Below, piece after piece: positions 34,462-42,941 of a stretch of 57,893 nucleotides of DNA. This DNA comes from Ochrobactrum teleogrylli (GTDB taxonomy: Bacteria > Pseudomonadota > Alphaproteobacteria > Rhizobiales > Rhizobiaceae). The stretch's first letter is position 1, and every line of letters begins with the position of its first letter. The notes under the pieces are model-generated. The model saw only the letters and a program-made list of their open reading frames with translations, was not told the origin of the DNA and ran no database searches. Where the stretch lies: assembly GCF_006376685.1 (NCBI RefSeq), contig NZ_VEWL01000020.1, positions 1 through 57,893 of the forward strand. The letters are read 5' to 3'. The translations under genes and the position numbers were made by a program.

Positions 34462-35494
34462 TTATGCTTGCACCGGCACCGGCATGCTCTTGTAGCTTCG
34501 CGCGTGGTGGAGCAAGGCCCACACGGTTCGCGCCATCTTTGCCGCTAATGCGACGACAGCGACATTGGAATGACTACGCGCAAGAAGTCCTCGCAGCCAC
34601 GCCCCGATTGCAGTGTCGCTATTTGCTAACGTGGGCATGGCGGATCGCGGGCCCTGGATTAGCATCTTACGCAAGTATCTGCTGCCGCGTTTCGTAATGC
34701 CCAAGAGCTTTGGTCTTCCACCGGTGGTGGCTTGACGAGGCACGAGGCCCAACCAAGCTGCGAGGTCGCGTCCCTTGGCGAAGGTCGCTGCGTCACCGAC
34801 GGCAGCGACCAATGCTGTGGCGTTCAGCGCCCCAATCCCGGGAATTTCTGTTAAACGCCGAGCCCGCACATCGGCTCGGGCCATCGCTGCGAACTCGGCA
34901 TCAAAGGCTGCGATACGCCGATCAAGCTCCTCCCAGCGTGTGCGCATGTCACCCAGCAAAAACACCATGCGCGGGCTCAGTGCGACCGTATCGGTATCCA
35001 GCAACTCGCTGAGCAAGAATCGTAGTCGAGCATGTCCCTGTGCGACGACATGCCCGCGCTCCAAAAGTAAGCTTCTGATCTGGTTGGTCAGCGAAGTGCG
35101 TTCACCGACAAGGCGGTCGCGCACGCGGTGGAGCGTCTGAACGTCGAGTTGTTCCCTCACTTTTGAGTTCGACAAAACGCATGGTGGGGCGAGTTGCGGC
35201 TTCGGCGATCGCCTCTGCATCACGGTCATCGTTTTTCTGAGCCTTGACGTAAGGCCGCACATATTCCGGCGACATGAGTCTAACCTCGTGCCCCAGAGCC
35301 GCCAGTGACCGTCCCATATGATGGGCACCACAGCAAGCTTCCATCGCGATAGCACATGGCGACAGTTTGGCAGCAAAACCGATAACTCCATCACGTCGCA
35401 GCCGCTTTCGAACAACAACCATTCCGCTTTCGTCCAGCCCAACAAGGCTGCAGCTATTCTTGCCCAGGTCAATACCAAGGATCATTATTTGCAT
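34462..35494 (-). pseudogene. IS1111-type transposase with one frameshift
   Basis: DEDD recombinase of the IS110/IS1111 family. The start at 35494 has AGGAAGGAGC upstream. The N-terminal RuvC-like part has GIDLGKNSCS, MEACCGAHHMGR and KNDDRDAEAIAEAA. The C-terminal part has RRLTEIPGIGALNATALVAAVGD and GRDLAAWLGLVPRQ with GITKRGSRYLRKMLI. The frame breaks after VELKSE, in a run of three C bases at 35154-35156 (plus strand): one base less would join the halves as KSEEQLDVQTLHRVRD. The total length, 1033 bases, is one more than a multiple of three, in agreement. A sequencing error is possible. Confidence 0.88.
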
Positions 35495-35566
35495 GGTTCG
35501 CTCCTTCCTCTCTTGAACACTGGCATCATACACTGGTGCCGGCAGGAGGGGCGGGCCATCCATAAA

Positions 35567-36015
35567 GGGGGATTCATCGACGCGCTCTTGGCCGCTCGCG
35601 GGGCGGGTTCACCAGTAAACTTCACTGTCTGGCTGATGCCAGAGGAAGACCGCTTGCCTTCCATCTGACGGTTGGCGAAGCCGCAGATTGCAAGGCTTAC
35701 GACACTCTGATCAGCTTACCCGAGCAAGCGCCACAGGCGCTTCTTGCTGACAAGGGATATGATGCGGATGCCATTCGTGATGATCTTGCCAGCCGCAATA
35801 TCAAGCCCGTCATTCCTGGCAGAGCAAACCGCCGCGTGAAGATTGAATATGATCGCACGCTGTATAAACAGCGCAACCTAATCGAACGGATGTTTGGCAG
35901 ACTGAAAATCAACCGCGCCATTGCTACTCGATACGACCAACTCGCCGAGAGCTTCATCAGCATGGTTCATATTGCTACCGCAAGATACTGGCTCAAATGC
36001 GTCCACGCCGCCTAG
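35567..36015 (+). pseudogene. IS5-family transposase orfB, 3' fragment
   Basis: Right-hand part of the transposase interrupted by the IS1111-type element. It reads IHRRALGRSRGGFTSKLHC, then ADKGYDADAIRDDLASRNIKP and NLIERMFGRLKINRAIATRYD, ending WLKCVHAA at a TAG (36013-36015). The left part of the same frame ends at 34205. It overlaps the stop codon of the opposite-strand ggt gene by three bases. Confidence 0.85.
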
Positions 36016-37751
36016 TATCCTATGGCTGCACCAGCGACGGCTCGACTATCGATTGCGCCATAATAGCGGTTGTCGCCACCCTTTTCCGTGGCCGCCATGT
36101 TCTTGCCGCCTACGAGAATGCCTGCCGCCTCGCCCCAGACCGGCCAGTTATGGTCCTCGCCGACCGTATAGCCCATGCCGGTCAGCAGCCGGATCGTATC
36201 GGGCGAAAGCGCGTTCGCTTCCATATAGACCCGATCAGGCAGCCACTGGTGATGAATGCGGGGCGCATCGATAGCTTCCTGAATATCCATGCCATGGTCG
36301 ATGACATTCATGATCGCCTCCAGCGTGATCGTGATAATGCGCGAACCGCCGGGACTGCCAATAACCATGAACGGTTTGCCATCCTTCGATACAATGGTCG
36401 GGCTCATCGAGGACAGCGGTGACTTGCGCGGTTCGATGGCGTTGGCTTCGCCTTGTATGAGACCATAGAGATTGGCCACGCCCGGCTTGATGGTAAAGTC
36501 GTCCATCTCGTTGTTGAGCAGAATGCCGGTGCCTTCGGCCACCTTGGCCGTGCCGAACGAACCGTTCAGCGTGTAGGTCACGGCGACGGCATTGCCGTCC
36601 TTGTCCACGATGGAATAATGCGTGGTTTCGTTGGACTCCTTGAATTCGGCCGGTTTCAGCGACTCGCTGACACCGGCGCGATAAGGATCGATACGGCTGC
36701 GAATTTCAGCGGCATAGGCCTTGCTGGTGAGTTTCTCGATTGGATTATCGATGAAATCAGGGTCGCCCAATGCCGTGTTGCGGTCCACATAGGCATGGCG
36801 CATCGCTTCCACCATCAAACGCGTGGTTTCCGCCGAGCCATAGCCGAGATAGGAAATCGGATAACCCTCCAGCACGTTCAGGATTTCACAGATGATCAGT
36901 CCGCCTGAAGAAGGCGGCGGCGATGAGACTATGTCATAGCCGCGATAGCTGCACTTGACCGGTTCTAGCTCTCGAACCTTGTATTGCTCGAAATCGGCCT
37001 TGGCGAGAATACCGCCTTTTTCCTCGCTCGACTTGACGATCAGATCGGCGATTTCGCCCTGATAGAAGGCTGCCGGACCTTTTTCCGAAATGGCCGAAAG
37101 CGACTTTGCTAAATCTGGCTGGACAAGCTTTTCACCCAAGGAAAGCGGTTTTCCGTCTTTCAGGAAGATTCTCGCCGCTGCCGGGTCTTTCGCCAGTCTT
37201 TCATTGCCGTCGGCAAAGGAGAGAATATCGCCCAGCTCCAGCGTAAAGCCGTCCTTGGCGAGTTTTAGTGCTGGATCAATCAGCTCCTCGCGCTTGCGGG
37301 TGCCATATTTTACGCGTGCCTCCTCGAGGCCAGCCACCGTGCCTGGCACGCCGATGGCGAGATAGGTTTCAGTACTGGCGCCCTCGACCGGCTTGCCATC
37401 CTTGTCCAGATACATGGTCTCAGTGGCGGCGAGCGGCGCGCGCTCGCGAAAATCCAGAAAGGTGCTCTTGCCGTCCTTGAAGCGGATCGTCATGAATCCA
37501 CCCCCGCCGAGATTACCGGCAGTCGGATAGACAACCGCCAGCGCATAGCCGACCGCGACTGCCGCATCGACGGCGTTGCCGCCGTTCTTCAGCACATCGA
37601 TACCGACTTGCGAGGCAAGATGCTGGGCCGTAACCACCATGCCATTCTGGCCTTCCGCCGGGGCTGGCGATGCCGCTTGAGCCAGAGGTAGATGACTTGC
37701 AATGGCGATGACAGTGGCAAGGGAAAGCGATTTCAGTGCGTAATGCTGCAT
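36012..37751 (-). CDS. ggt: gamma-glutamyltransferase
   Basis: Periplasmic enzyme of 579 residues, made as a precursor that cuts itself into large and small subunits. It hydrolyses glutathione and transfers the gamma-glutamyl group. A signal peptide (MQHYALKSLSLATVIAIASHLPLAQA) is followed by VDAAVAVGYALAVVYPTAGNLGGGGFM, the nucleophile threonine in NETTHYSIVDKDGNAVAVTYTLN (the second Thr of TTHYS), and PLSSMSPTIV and GSPGGSRI in the small subunit. The ATG at 37751 with GGGAGGAAAG ahead is chosen over a longer frame to 37883. The protein ends at a natural GGT terminus (YGAIDSRAVAGAAIGY), but its TAG lies exactly at the border with the IS5 remnant. Confidence 0.95.
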   Translation of the reverse strand: MQHYALKSLSLATVIAIASHLPLAQAASPAPAEGQNGMVVTAQHLASQVGIDVLKNGGNAVDAAVAVGYALAVVYPTAGNLGGGGFMTIRFKDGKSTFLDFRERAPLAATETMYLDKDGKPVEGASTETYLAIGVPGTVAGLEEARVKYGTRKREELIDPALKLAKDGFTLELGDILSFADGNERLAKDPAAARIFLKDGKPLSLGEKLVQPDLAKSLSAISEKGPAAFYQGEIADLIVKSSEEKGGILAKADFEQYKVRELEPVKCSYRGYDIVSSPPPSSGGLIICEILNVLEGYPISYLGYGSAETTRLMVEAMRHAYVDRNTALGDPDFIDNPIEKLTSKAYAAEIRSRIDPYRAGVSESLKPAEFKESNETTHYSIVDKDGNAVAVTYTLNGSFGTAKVAEGTGILLNNEMDDFTIKPGVANLYGLIQGEANAIEPRKSPLSSMSPTIVSKDGKPFMVIGSPGGSRIITITLEAIMNVIDHGMDIQEAIDAPRIHHQWLPDRVYMEANALSPDTIRLLTGMGYTVGEDHNWPVWGEAAGILVGGKNMAATEKGGDNRYYGAIDSRAVAGAAIGY

Positions 37752-38347
37752 GTCTTTCCTCCCAAGAGTTCTCCCGGATGGGTATCCGGTAACATCGTCA
37801 GCAATATTGATTGCAAAAGCAAGCAGGAGAAAATTATCCTGATTGATGTTGTGAACAGGGAGTGGGCGATACCAACTGGCCAACTTGCGGAATGACGTGG
37901 TGATTTATTGCTTCAGACTTTATTGCAATGTCTGCAATTTTCGGAGGCTGCGTCGGACTGATTAGCACCTTCCGCTCATTGCTTAGCGCTAACAATAGCT
38001 TAGAAAGACCTAAAGCTCAGGTCGCGGGTTCATTTCCCTTCAAGGCGTTTAGGGAACTCGATTGTTGCGGTTGAGAAGCTTGGCCCAGATTCTTGACTGA
38101 CAAGCCGCACATCGGCTAACGGCGGAGTCAGCATAGAACACTTCGTTGTAGACGAATGGCTAAAAATTTAACCCAGAGAATGCACCGAGCGACACGTAAA
38201 TATTTCTCGACTTAAAGGCTGGCAAAAAATCGGTCGGGTTCGAGTAATCCTTCTGATGCGTTGAAATAATCGGACAATCGCTATTTAATATTCATTCTAT
38301 TATGAAATTTTAAAAATATAATGAATATACTGTTAAGAATAAATATG
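37752..38347. other. intergenic region upstream of ggt
   Basis: About 600 bases between ggt and the TetR gene, both on the minus strand. It must hold the ggt promoter. The right part (38260-38340) is AT-rich. A GGGTTCATTTCCC stretch near 38025 recalls a tRNA T-arm, but no tRNA can be folded around it. I see no gene here. Confidence 0.55.
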
Positions 38348-39013
38348 CTAAAATTTCTTGCAGACAAGAAGCATAATTGTTTCTACGTTGAATAGGATCC
38401 GATCCTCAAGAGCAGATTTTGCCATTAAATCGCGCTCAAAAATTATTGAACCTGTAAACCGGTTTGTCAGATAGTAATAGCTAACCGCGGCAATCGTAAT
38501 ATTCAGTTGCACAGGGTCGATGCCTTCACGAAAAACACCGTCCCTTACTCCTCGCTCCAATAGTTCCGCGACCATACTGACAAGCTTGCGACTGGAAGCC
38601 CGAACGATTTCGGATTTCTTGAGATGTTTGGCTCGATGCAGATTTTCGCTGTTTACGAGCGTGAGGAATTCGGGATTCTTGAGATAATACTCCCACGTAA
38701 AGCGCACGAGCCTTTCGAGCGCGGCTTTTGGATCAAGGTCCTTGAGATTTAATTTTTGCTCCGCAGCGCGAATTTCAAGATAAACGTTCTCTAACACAAT
38801 GCGGAAGAGATCTTCCTTGCTTCCGTAGTAGTGATAAATCATCCGCTTGTTGGATTTGGCCTTTTCAGCAATATCGTCCACGCGGGCGCCGCCCAAACCG
38901 TTCTTTGCAAATTCTTTTTTTGCAGCTTCCAGAATGCGCAGCTTTGTAGCCTCGGCATCGCGGATACGTGGTTTTTGGCCTGATTTTTCTTGCTGCTCGC
39001 TTGTCACGCTCAA
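38348..39013 (-). CDS. TetR-family transcriptional regulator of the catabolic island
   Basis: Repressor of 221 residues. After a polar start (about 20 residues) comes the helix-turn-helix: AEATKLRILEAAKKEFAKNGLGGARVDDIAEKAKSNKRMIYHYYGSKEDLF. The C-terminal domain resembles the TetR_C group found in RutR-like proteins, ending with IILFERDLMA-like and ETIMLLV segments. It is divergent from the sugar-type importer at 39266. The gap between them contains a perfect 10-bp inverted repeat and one copy of the 16-bp motif also seen before three other promoters of the island, so it is the best candidate for their common regulator. Confidence 0.9.
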   Translation of the reverse strand: MSVTSEQQEKSGQKPRIRDAEATKLRILEAAKKEFAKNGLGGARVDDIAEKAKSNKRMIYHYYGSKEDLFRIVLENVYLEIRAAEQKLNLKDLDPKAALERLVRFTWEYYLKNPEFLTLVNSENLHRAKHLKKSEIVRASSRKLVSMVAELLERGVRDGVFREGIDPVQLNITIAAVSYYYLTNRFTGSIIFERDLMAKSALEDRILFNVETIMLLVCKKF

Positions 39014-39066
39014 GGCCTGTCCTCCGCTGGGGTTGGTGTGTGCAATTTACTCATACACGTACGAAT

Positions 39067-39104
39067 CGCGTGTCGTCAAAATCGAACCGTTAACACGACA
39101 CGCG
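39067..39104. promoter_or_regulatory. perfect inverted repeat in the TetR/importer intergenic region
   Basis: CGCGTGTCGT (39067-39076) and ACGACACGCG (39095-39104) are perfect 10-bp arms separated by 18 bases. The repeat lies 54 bases upstream of the TetR start. It differs from the 16-bp motif shared across the island, so it may be the site of a second regulator or a specific autoregulatory site. Confidence 0.55.
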
Positions 39105-39146
39105 CAAGTTCATTGTAAGCCACTTGACGAGAAGTGCAATAATGCA

Positions 39147-39162
39147 GTAACCAGTTAGTGCG
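39147..39162. promoter_or_regulatory. operator-like motif, copy A
   Basis: GTAACCAGTTAGTGCG, about 105 bases upstream of the importer receptor gene. It contains the imperfect palindrome TAACCAGTTA and matches copies at 48984, 53724 and 53827. See the finding on a shared regulon. Confidence 0.55.
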
Positions 39163-39265
39163 TTATAGGAGTGGCGCCGATCACGGATAGCGGACGAACG
39201 AACTCGCCAATGTCGAGCCAGTCGCAGCCCGGGATACGTTTTCAGACGGAATTCGGGAGGAACAT

Positions 39266-40375
39266 ATGTCAAGCTTCATAAAAGATTTTATTGAGCGTGA
39301 GACGCTTAACCGTCGGAATTTTCTTTTCGCCGCTGCAGCCGGAATGGGCACTGTTGCCATACCAGGAGTTTTCGGGCGTGGTGGGGCGCTGGCTGCATTG
39401 AGCGATCCCGCGATTGCGTGGAGCTATCGCGACCGCGCATCAGCATATTGGAATTCGGTCGTTTCGGGCGGCGAAGCCTTCGTGGAATCGCTTGGAAGGC
39501 CAAAAACGGCGCTAGTCAGTCTGATCAACGAGGGCTCGACTGAAAAGTCGCTGGCAGACATCAAGGCGTTTCTCGCCAAGAGCAATGGCAATTGCGCGAT
39601 AGCCTGCGATCCCAATGATAGCCCCAATGCGCGTCCCGTGGTTGAAGCAGTCCAGGCCGCTGGCGGTTTTATTTCCACGATATGGAACAAAACCGACGAT
39701 CTGCATCCCTGGGACTTCGGCGATAACTACGTCTCCCATATGACGTGGTCGGATGAGAAGCCGGCCGAGGAGACCGCGCGCATCCTTTTCGAAGCCATGG
39801 GCGGCGAGGGCGGGGTGGTGCATCTTGGGGGTATCGCTGCCAATAATCCGGCTGTTGAACGCCTTAACGGCTTAAAAAATGCCCTGAAAGATTTCCCGAA
39901 CATCGAATTGCTCGATGCACAGCCTGCTGACTGGGATACCCAGAAGGGTGCAGCATTGATGTCTTCCTTCCTGACTCGATACGGAGACAAGATCAAGGGT
40001 GTGCACTGCGCAGCTGACAATATCGCTTACGGCGTTATTGAAGCCCTGCGCGCCGAAGGCATCGAAAATATGCCGATCGTGGCCTTTGACGGCAATCCGG
40101 AAGCCGTGCAAATGGTGATGGAAGGCCAGCTTCTCGCTACGGTATTTACCAACCCCCATTGGGGCGGCGGCATCAGCGCTGCGCTCGCCTATCATGCCGC
40201 GATTGGAGCCTTCAAGCCTTCGGAGGAGCCAAAAGAACATCGCGAGTTCTATGGGCCGACGATCCTCATCACCCAAAAAGATGCGGCCGAGTTCAAGGCT
40301 AAGTATCTGGATGCGGTTCCCGCATATGACTGGAAAGATTTCTGGGGGCCTACGAACGGTCAGATCAAATACTGA
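39266..40375 (+). CDS. sugar-type ABC transporter substrate-binding protein
   Basis: Periplasmic binding protein of 369 residues, ribose/galactose type (Peripla_BP_4 fold). The leader contains a twin-arginine-like stretch LNRRNFLFAAAAGMGTVAIPG, so folded export through Tat is possible. The mature part has AIACDPNDSPNARPVVEAVQAAG, GGIAANNPAVERLNGLKNAL and VHCAADNIAYGVIEALRAEG with VAFDGNPEAVQMV, the usual order for this fold. AGGAAC stands just before the ATG. It is the first of four importer genes and is divergent from the TetR gene. A sugar, polyol or sugar-acid ligand is expected. Confidence 0.91.
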   Translation: MSSFIKDFIERETLNRRNFLFAAAAGMGTVAIPGVFGRGGALAALSDPAIAWSYRDRASAYWNSVVSGGEAFVESLGRPKTALVSLINEGSTEKSLADIKAFLAKSNGNCAIACDPNDSPNARPVVEAVQAAGGFISTIWNKTDDLHPWDFGDNYVSHMTWSDEKPAEETARILFEAMGGEGGVVHLGGIAANNPAVERLNGLKNALKDFPNIELLDAQPADWDTQKGAALMSSFLTRYGDKIKGVHCAADNIAYGVIEALRAEGIENMPIVAFDGNPEAVQMVMEGQLLATVFTNPHWGGGISAALAYHAAIGAFKPSEEPKEHREFYGPTILITQKDAAEFKAKYLDAVPAYDWKDFWGPTNGQIKY

Positions 40376-40387
40376 TCTTTGCCGATT

Positions 40388-40417
40388 GGCGGCGGCCGGA
40401 GTGCCGTCGCCATTTTT
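40388..40417 (+). terminator. attenuator-like terminator after the receptor gene
   Basis: GGCGGCGGC (40388-40396) pairs with GCCGTCGCC (40403-40411) with one mismatch, a six-base loop, and ATTTTT follows. It sits between the receptor gene and the first permease. Partial termination here would give more receptor than membrane components, a common arrangement. Confidence 0.65.
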
Positions 40418-40452
40418 CCCAGTTCAGACTTCATAGGAAGAGGTAGTCCGAC

Positions 40453-41418
40453 GTGGCACGTCATCTATCGCGCGAAACCTTGATCAAGTGGGCACCGCTT
40501 TTGGTGCTGATAGCCCTTATCATTCTTTTCACTGCGCTCAATCCCACATTTTTCTCGGTCAGGAATTTCGCACGCATTGCCATTGCATCGGCTCCGGCAC
40601 TCATGGTGGCTGTGGGTGTGACTTTCATAATCATAATGGGGTCGATCGATCTCTCCATGGAAGGGGCGATTTCACTGACAGCGGTCTCGTTTGCCTTTGT
40701 CTTCGCTTATTTCGGCGGATCCTCGACAGGTCTCGGATGGATTGCCCTTCCGATAATATTGATGCTTGGCGGTTTCATAGGCCTATTGAACGGACTTGTG
40801 CATGTTAAGCTAAAGATACCGTCTTTTATGGCAAGCCTTGCCATGGGGTTCGTTGGAACAGGGGCTGCGATCCTGCTCACAGGCGGAGATATCGTCAGAG
40901 TTAGCGATAGCGCTTTTCGGAGCTTGCTGACCGTTCGCTGGCTGGGATTTCCATTGATGGTTTACATTGCGGCTTTTTTCTTCCTCGTGGCCTGGTTCAT
41001 TCAGACGCACACCACGCTTGGGCGCAATTTTTATGCGGTCGGTGGCGGTGAGGATCTTGCTCACGCATCGGGTCTTAACGTCAAGCGCGTCCGTATTGTG
41101 GGCTTTGCGCTTGCGGGTATTTTCTATGCCATCGCCGCCATACTGGTTGTGGCGCGTATAGGCCAGGCGGAATCGGTAACAGGTGCAAACTTCATGTTCG
41201 TGTCCATCACTTCCGTTGTGGTCGGTGGTGTGGCTCTCTGGGGCGGAATCGGGGGCGTGTGGAATGCGCTCGTGGGCGTGTTGATCGTCAATGTGATAGA
41301 CAACGGACTGGTCGTTATTGGCCTTCCCGATTTCATTCAGGACGGCGTGCTCGGTCTCCTTGTTATTGTGGCGGTTGTGTTGTCGACCGACCGCAAGATG
41401 GTCTCCTTCGTCAAGTGA
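40453..41418 (+). CDS. ABC transporter permease, RbsC type
   Basis: Inner-membrane subunit of the ribose-type importer, 321 residues, with eight or more helices. It has NPTFFSVRNFARIAIASAPALMVAVGVTFIIIMGSIDLSMEG and the ATPase-contact region HTTLGRNFYAVGGGEDLAHASGLNVKRVRI, both typical of the family. It lies 77 bases after the receptor and ten bases before the ATPase. A second, diverged permease follows the ATPase, so the membrane part is probably a heterodimer. Confidence 0.92.
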   Translation: MARHLSRETLIKWAPLLVLIALIILFTALNPTFFSVRNFARIAIASAPALMVAVGVTFIIIMGSIDLSMEGAISLTAVSFAFVFAYFGGSSTGLGWIALPIILMLGGFIGLLNGLVHVKLKIPSFMASLAMGFVGTGAAILLTGGDIVRVSDSAFRSLLTVRWLGFPLMVYIAAFFFLVAWFIQTHTTLGRNFYAVGGGEDLAHASGLNVKRVRIVGFALAGIFYAIAAILVVARIGQAESVTGANFMFVSITSVVVGGVALWGGIGGVWNALVGVLIVNVIDNGLVVIGLPDFIQDGVLGLLVIVAVVLSTDRKMVSFVK

Positions 41419-41428
41419 GGTGTGCACT

Positions 41429-42934
41429 ATGTATGAGCTCAAATCCCTCGACAAGAAATTCCCAGGCGTTCATGCCCTGAAGGGTATCAATTTTCACATC
41501 AAGCGCGGCGAGATCGTCGGATTGGTCGGCGAAAACGGCGCCGGTAAATCTACTTTGATGAAAGTCATTTATGGCGCCTATCAACCGGACGGAGGACAGG
41601 TGCTCATCAATGGAACCCCCGTTCGCTTTGCTAATCCGCGCCAGGCGATGGAAAAGGGTATCGGGATGGTGTTCCAGGAGCAGTCGCTCATCCCGAACCT
41701 CACTGTGATGGAAAATATCTTCCTTGGTTACGAACGCCAGTTTGTGCGTTTTGGCGTCGTCAACTGGAAGGCAATGGCAAAAGCGGCGAGCCAACAACTT
41801 GCCAAGGTAAAGCTTGATATCGATCCGACACTTGTCACGTCGAAACTGTCATTTGTTCAGCGTCAGTTGGTGGAATTGGCGAAGGTACTGACACTGGAAG
41901 AACGTGTCGCTGGCGATCTTGTCATTTTGCTCGACGAACCCACCTCGGTTTTGTCAAAGGAAGAGGTGGGGCTGCTTTTCAAACTGGTACGAGAACTGAC
42001 AACGCGTGCGTCCTTTATATTCGTCTCTCACCGCATGGATGAGGTGATGGAACTTTCTGATCGCATCTACGTCATGAAAGATGGCCAGATCGTGGATGTT
42101 GTTGATCGCGGCGGCGCGAGCGCCGAAGAAATCCAGCATAAGATGGTGGGGCGCAACGTCGACAAACAATATTATCGGGAACATCTCCAGAAGCCTTTTG
42201 ACGCTGCAAATGTGCTTGTCGAGATGGAGAATGTCGGCCTGCCTGGCCGGGTCCGCGATATTTCGTTCAAGCTTCATGCCGGCGAAGTGCTTTGTCTGGT
42301 CGGCACGGAAGGGTCGGGCCGCGAGGCAATCCTTCGGACAATCTATGGCATGTTGACGCCGTCAATCGGATGCTTGCGGATCAAAGGGCAGGAGGCGAAT
42401 GCTTATTCTCCGCGCCAGTCGGTTGCCAATGGCGTTGGCTATGTGCCGCGCGAGCGCAAGATTGAGGGCATTGTGTCAGGCATGAATGTCTATGAGAACA
42501 TGACCCTTTCACAAATGAAGAACCATTCAAGCGGTGGCGTTCTGCGGGTCGCGGAGGAACGGGCCCTTGCCCGTGGCTGGATCGACAAGCTGTCGATCAA
42601 AGCTCATTCCGAGTTCGCCGATTGTGGCAATCTGTCAGGCGGCAATCAACAAAAGGTTGTGCTGGCCAAATGGCGTTCCGGCGGTTCTGACATCATGCTC
42701 CTCGATCATCCCACCCGAGGTCTCGACATCGGCGCCAAGGAAGACGTCTACGACATGATCCGTGAGATGAGCGCAGCAGGAGTTGGGATCGTTTTGGTTG
42801 CAGATACGCTGGAAGAAGCGATTGGATTGTCGCATACCATTCTCGTTCTCAAGGATGGGCGTATCCAGAAATGCTTTTCAGCCGACCCGGCTTCCAAACC
42901 GACGCCGTTTGATCTGCTGCATTATATGATCTGA
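41429..42934 (+). CDS. sugar ABC transporter ATP-binding protein (dual domain, RbsA/MglA type)
   Basis: Tandem ABC ATPase, 501 residues. Domain 1 has GENGAGKSTLMKVIYGAYQPD, an altered signature (LSFVQRQLVELAKVL) and LLDEPTSVLS. Domain 2 has GTEGSGREAILRTIYG, where the Walker A lysine position is changed, then LSGGNQQKVVLAKW and LDHPTRGLDIGAKEDVY. A degenerate second nucleotide site is usual for this class. The start at 41429 follows GTGAGGTG; the frame open back to 41318 lies inside the permease gene and is rejected. It sits between the two permease genes. Confidence 0.93.
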   Translation: MYELKSLDKKFPGVHALKGINFHIKRGEIVGLVGENGAGKSTLMKVIYGAYQPDGGQVLINGTPVRFANPRQAMEKGIGMVFQEQSLIPNLTVMENIFLGYERQFVRFGVVNWKAMAKAASQQLAKVKLDIDPTLVTSKLSFVQRQLVELAKVLTLEERVAGDLVILLDEPTSVLSKEEVGLLFKLVRELTTRASFIFVSHRMDEVMELSDRIYVMKDGQIVDVVDRGGASAEEIQHKMVGRNVDKQYYREHLQKPFDAANVLVEMENVGLPGRVRDISFKLHAGEVLCLVGTEGSGREAILRTIYGMLTPSIGCLRIKGQEANAYSPRQSVANGVGYVPRERKIEGIVSGMNVYENMTLSQMKNHSSGGVLRVAEERALARGWIDKLSIKAHSEFADCGNLSGGNQQKVVLAKWRSGGSDIMLLDHPTRGLDIGAKEDVYDMIREMSAAGVGIVLVADTLEEAIGLSHTILVLKDGRIQKCFSADPASKPTPFDLLHYMI

Positions 42935-42941
42935 GGATAAG

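Larger units (their letters stand above)
34206..35566 (-). mobile_element. IS1111-subgroup (IS110 family) insertion sequence, 1361 bp
   Basis: The borders follow from the interrupted IS5 transposase: excising exactly these bases restores its reading frame. Subterminal inverted repeats ATGGCCCGCCCC (34207-34218) and GGGGCGGGCCAT (35548-35559) are perfect over 12 bp, a hallmark of the IS1111 subgroup as opposed to IS110 proper. No target duplication is seen, as expected for the family. The transposase is on the minus strand, leaving 72 bases before it and a 256-base non-coding segment after it. Confidence 0.88.
33874..36015 (+). mobile_element. IS5-family (IS427-like) element remnant, split by an IS1111-type element
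   Basis: The transposase reads in two blocks, 33874-34205 and 35567-36015. Removing 34206-35566 restores one continuous orfB frame across the junction (AAGG-NGG-IHRRALGRSRGG). The three catalytic acids are in YSIDSTTV, LADKGYDAD and ERMFGRLK. No terminal inverted repeats remain: the left edge begins at the transposase start codon inside IS701, and the right edge is the stop codon, which abuts the ggt stop. Both ends therefore appear deleted. Confidence 0.85.

Noticed and set aside
34273..34548. Plus-strand open frame in the non-coding end of the IS1111-type element
   Set aside because: It runs into the antisense of the transposase and has no protein features; the region fits a guide RNA better.
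38015..38045. tRNA-like T-arm (GGGTTCATTTCCC)
   Set aside because: Only the loop resembles a tRNA; no acceptor, D or anticodon arms can be paired around it.
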